NCBI GenBank assembly: GCA_010027395.1
Contig: RGVD01000061.1
Location: forward strand, 1 to 12,043
Direction of reading: 5' to 3'
Origin: Bacteroidota bacterium
GTDB lineage: Bacteria; Bacteroidota; Bacteroidia; UKL13-3
Length of the DNA stretch: 12,043 nt
The notes beneath the pieces were generated by a model. That model did not search any database. It saw only the letters and a list, made by a program, of their open reading frames with translations, and was not told where the DNA came from. The translations under genes and the position numbers were made by a program. Below are positions 9,586 to 12,043 of this stretch, piece after piece. The first letter of the stretch is position 1. The number at the start of each line of letters is the position of its first letter.

Positions 9586-11478
9586 CTATTTATAAACCCT
9601 CTTCAACTTGAATTCTTTTACTGGGGTAATAAGCAATGGCACGGTTTCAACAGTAACAGAGCTGGTGTCTAGTCCAAATGCTCTTTCTTCAGATAAACTT
9701 AATCTATCAAGTTTGAAGTACATGTCCATAATCCAACGCTCATAGCCAGATAACTCGTTTTCGTGTGATAGGTGACGTTTTAAAACAACAAAACGGAAAT
9801 CACCAGTAATATTTTGCTCCCTCAATGAAGTATAGCGAGAGGTAACATCTACTTCGCCATTTCTCACTAATTCTTCAACCACTTTTCTAAAATAGAAATT
9901 TACTTTTTGTTCCACCCTGAAACCCAATTTAAATTCTACCTTGATGATGTCGTTTTCTGCAATGTGATCCACCTTGTATTCCATTTTATAAGGCTGGTCA
10001 TCCACATGTACGTGCACAAACCAATAGATATCTGCTTTCTTAGGTCTTTTTTGCAAAATTGAATACATTACTTTTGATTCAATCTCAAGCAAGGTATCAG
10101 CACTGGTAAGATAAATTAAATGGGTTGAGTATTTCGATATTGAAGTATCATTACTTAATTCTTTTAGCAAAGGAATGTAGTTTTTAAGAGGTACAAATTC
10201 GGTAAGGCGGTTCTTTATTTTACGACCTTTATACCAAATCCACATGACAAAAATAAACACGCTACTGATAAGTAAACTTACCCATCCTCCATGTTGAAAT
10301 TTTAGCAAGTTGGCTATCAAAAATGACATCTCAATTGACCCATAAACCAATAAAATACTTAACACAACTATTTTGGCAACTTTCTTTGTCCTTAAATAAT
10401 TTGACAATAAGAAAGTAGTCATTAACATGGCGATGGTGATGGCTAGACCATAAGCTGCACCCATATTGGCAGATTCTTTAAAATACAATACAATTCCAAT
10501 ACAACCCGCCCATAGTAACCAGTTTGCACTAGGTACATAAAGCTGGCCTTTCATATTGCTTGGATATTTGATAGATACTTTTGGCCAAACATTAAGTCTT
10601 ATTGCTTCAGAAATTAAGGTAAATGAACCACTAATTAATGCCTGACTGGCAATGATTGCCGCTAGTGTTGCTATGACAATTCCTGTCGGTAAAAACCATG
10701 ATGGCATGATATGATAGAATGAATTGATGCCAGTTTCCTGCAAGGTTTTTCCTTCATAGTTCAAAAGATTTGCTCCTTGTCCAAGGTAATTTAAAACCAA
10801 AGCAATTTTTACATATATCCAGCTTACTCGAATATTGTTTTTTCCGCAATGTCCAAGATCTGAATAAAGTGCTTCAGCCCCAGTTGTACATAGGAATACT
10901 GCACCTAATAGCCAAAAGCCTTTAGGATAATTGGCCAAGAGGTTATAAGCATAATAAGGATTCAATGAATTTAATACATCTAAGTGACATCCAATTTTTG
11001 AAACACCTAAAACAGCAAGCATACCAAACCAAATAAACATAATTGGCCCAAATGTTATTACAATCGGAATAGTTGGTATGTCTGTTCGAATAATTCTCAA
11101 ACCCTCCACGGCCGAGGCAACTGAAATCGGGGGAGTGATAATACCATCTGCTAACAGGGCACAACCTCCAATGATGGCAGGAAAAATTAAATACGGTCTT
11201 CTTCTTCTAACAAGCGCATACAATGAGAATATTCCACCTTCGCCATTGTTATCAGCGTTAAGGGTCAATAAAACGTATTTAACAGTGGTTTGTAAGGTAA
11301 GTGTCCAAAAAATACAAGATAAACCTCCTAAAATGAGGTCTTTACTGATTAGTCTATCACCAACAATTTCATTAAGAACGTATAATGGAGAGGTTCCAAT
11401 ATCGCCATAAATGATTCCTAGGGTTACTAAAAGGCCTGCGGCAGTAAGTTTGCTTTGGCTATTATGATGTTCGCTCAC
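9586..11478 (-). CDS. kup: Kup (TrkD) family potassium uptake transporter
   Basis: This is a 630-residue inner-membrane protein of the normal length for the HAK/KUP/KT family, which takes up K+ together with protons. The N-terminal first helix is classical (LLVTLGIIYGDIGTSPLYVL, Asp26). It is followed by NADNNGEGGIFSLYALVRRR (74-93) and ADGIITPPISVASAVEGL (110-127, Glu125). About twelve hydrophobic segments run to roughly residue 425. The C-terminal 200 residues are a soluble cytoplasmic domain (YLTSADTLLEIESKVMYSIL, YWFVHVHVDDQPY, YTSLREQNITGDFRFVVLKR). The ATG at 11478 gives the expected short hydrophilic start. It is monocistronic here, divergent from the permease gene at 11621 and convergent with the exported-protein cluster. 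Confidence 0.95.
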   Translation of the reverse strand: MSEHHNSQSKLTAAGLLVTLGIIYGDIGTSPLYVLNEIVGDRLISKDLILGGLSCIFWTLTLQTTVKYVLLTLNADNNGEGGIFSLYALVRRRRPYLIFPAIIGGCALLADGIITPPISVASAVEGLRIIRTDIPTIPIVITFGPIMFIWFGMLAVLGVSKIGCHLDVLNSLNPYYAYNLLANYPKGFWLLGAVFLCTTGAEALYSDLGHCGKNNIRVSWIYVKIALVLNYLGQGANLLNYEGKTLQETGINSFYHIMPSWFLPTGIVIATLAAIIASQALISGSFTLISEAIRLNVWPKVSIKYPSNMKGQLYVPSANWLLWAGCIGIVLYFKESANMGAAYGLAITIAMLMTTFLLSNYLRTKKVAKIVVLSILLVYGSIEMSFLIANLLKFQHGGWVSLLISSVFIFVMWIWYKGRKIKNRLTEFVPLKNYIPLLKELSNDTSISKYSTHLIYLTSADTLLEIESKVMYSILQKRPKKADIYWFVHVHVDDQPYKMEYKVDHIAENDIIKVEFKLGFRVEQKVNFYFRKVVEELVRNGEVDVTSRYTSLREQNITGDFRFVVLKRHLSHENELSGYERWIMDMYFKLDRLSLSEERAFGLDTSSVTVETVPLLITPVKEFKLKRVYK

Positions 11479-11506
11479 AGCTATTTATTTCTTTCTAATT
11501 GGGATA

Positions 11507-11535
11507 CAAATGTAATTGTTGGAAGCAAATGCAAA
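11507..11535 (-). promoter_or_regulatory. Putative kup promoter
   Basis: On the minus strand, TACATTTG (complement of 11507-11514) matches TAnnTTTG. TTTG (complement of 11532-11535) lies upstream at 17-bp spacing, slightly short of the usual 19-21. The -7 box is about 28 bp upstream of the kup ATG. Confidence 0.45.
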
Positions 11536-11620
11536 AATTTATTTATAAATATCATATTCAAACCTGATTTAGATGAGGTGTAATGAGCTTTTAAATATAT
11601 TGCGAATCTTATTTTAATGT

Positions 11621-12043
11621 ATGCTAGAGTGGTTTGATTATATATTTTTAATTGCTGCAGGCGCTATAGGTGGCTTCATGAGCGGACTCATCGGTGTTGG
11701 GGGTGGGATTATTTTTGTACCCATACTTACCTATTTTTTGTCTAGGTTGGGGTATGCTGATGAGATATTGGTAAAGGCCGTCTTGGCAAATTCACTTTTT
11801 GCCATCATATTTACGGGTGGAACCATTAGCTTTAAACAATACAGACTTGGGAATTTTTACCCCAAGGAAGTTTTGGCAACCGCTATACCGGGTATTGCGA
11901 GCTCCCTTCTCATGTCAAGCCTTATTGAAATGGGCACATGGTATTCTAAGGGACTTTTTAACCTTGTTTTTGGTGCTTTATTGCTTCCTTTAATCTTCAA
12001 AACATTCCTTGGAAAAAAGATAGTAGAAAGAGATTCAAAAGAC
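11621..12043 (+). CDS. TauE/SafE-family membrane permease (partial, runs off the window)
   Basis: The frame is open from ATG 11621 to the window edge (141 codons). It starts MLEWFDYIFLIAAGAIGGFM and then SGLIGVGGGIIFVPILTYF. The 'G..SG..GvGGG.i.vP.L' motif after the first helix is the hallmark of the TauE/SafE (DUF81) permease family, linked to export of sulfite or other sulfur-containing organic anions. LANSLFAIIFTGGTISFKQY is the expected second motif region (roughly 'tsl..i...s......y'), and further hydrophobic segments follow. An ATG at 11618 is in another frame and closes after seven codons. Substrate cannot be told. The rest of the protein, normally about 250-270 residues in all, lies beyond the window. 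Confidence 0.85.
   Translation, partial: MLEWFDYIFLIAAGAIGGFMSGLIGVGGGIIFVPILTYFLSRLGYADEILVKAVLANSLFAIIFTGGTISFKQYRLGNFYPKEVLATAIPGIASSLLMSSLIEMGTWYSKGLFNLVFGALLLPLIFKTFLGKKIVERDSKD

Noticed and set aside
11078..11410. Plus-strand 110-codon ORF opposite kup
   Set aside because: It is antisense to the most conserved part of Kup; no independent support.
11799..11993. Plus-strand 64-codon ORF near the right end
   Set aside because: It lies in another frame of the TauE/SafE-like gene, whose own frame is open from 11621 to the edge with clear family motifs.

Overview
This is low-G+C DNA from a member of the Bacteroidota, probably a flavobacterial, sphingobacterial or chitinophaga-like lineage. 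The signs are promoters of the TTG-N19-TAnnTTTG type (best at 1812-1841), few Shine-Dalgarno sequences, a type IX secretion (Por) C-terminal sorting domain, and a methionine synthase split into two genes. Species cannot be told from the window.

Layout. Positions 1-135 hold the last codons of a YyaL/DUF255-like thioredoxin-domain gene on the + strand. It converges with, and overlaps by its stop, a minus-strand pair at 1741-130: a secreted cysteine-rich protein followed by a T9SS-sorted protein. A short divergent promoter region leads to the methionine locus: promoter, SAM-I riboswitch with a long leader (1847-2111), metH part 1 (homocysteine-binding domain, 2112-3113) and metH part 2 (pterin, Cap/B12 and AdoMet-activation domains, 3622-6612). 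Next come a ParE/RelE-type toxin-antitoxin pair (6758-7266), four closely packed genes for small exported proteins (7338-9525), a minus-strand Kup potassium transporter (11478-9586), and the start of a TauE/SafE-type membrane permease (11621 to the window end).

The notable part is the metH locus, which three foreign-looking units have entered. (1) A GxxExxY-type PD-(D/E)XK gene bounded by about 40-bp inverted repeats lies between the metH halves (3116-3577). (2) A DUF559-type nuclease domain with about 34-bp inverted repeats lies inside the metH part 2 reading frame (4847-5314). It is exactly 468 bp (156 codons), so the frame stays open and a MetH-nuclease chimera is predicted; precise removal rejoins a normal-looking MetH linker. 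(3) The toxin-antitoxin pair sits between two 35-bp direct repeats (32/35 identical), the first of which is the 3' end of metH itself. In addition, metH part 2 has lost about 40 bp near its end. It therefore stops early, and its last 33 codons remain in the -1 frame.

If expressed, the SAM riboswitch should lower transcription or translation of the metH operon when S-adenosylmethionine is plentiful. Whether this MetH works, with a nuclease domain inserted and the end of its activation domain lost, is the main open question. The four-gene exported cluster has no recognised function; its last two members look like diverged tandem paralogues.
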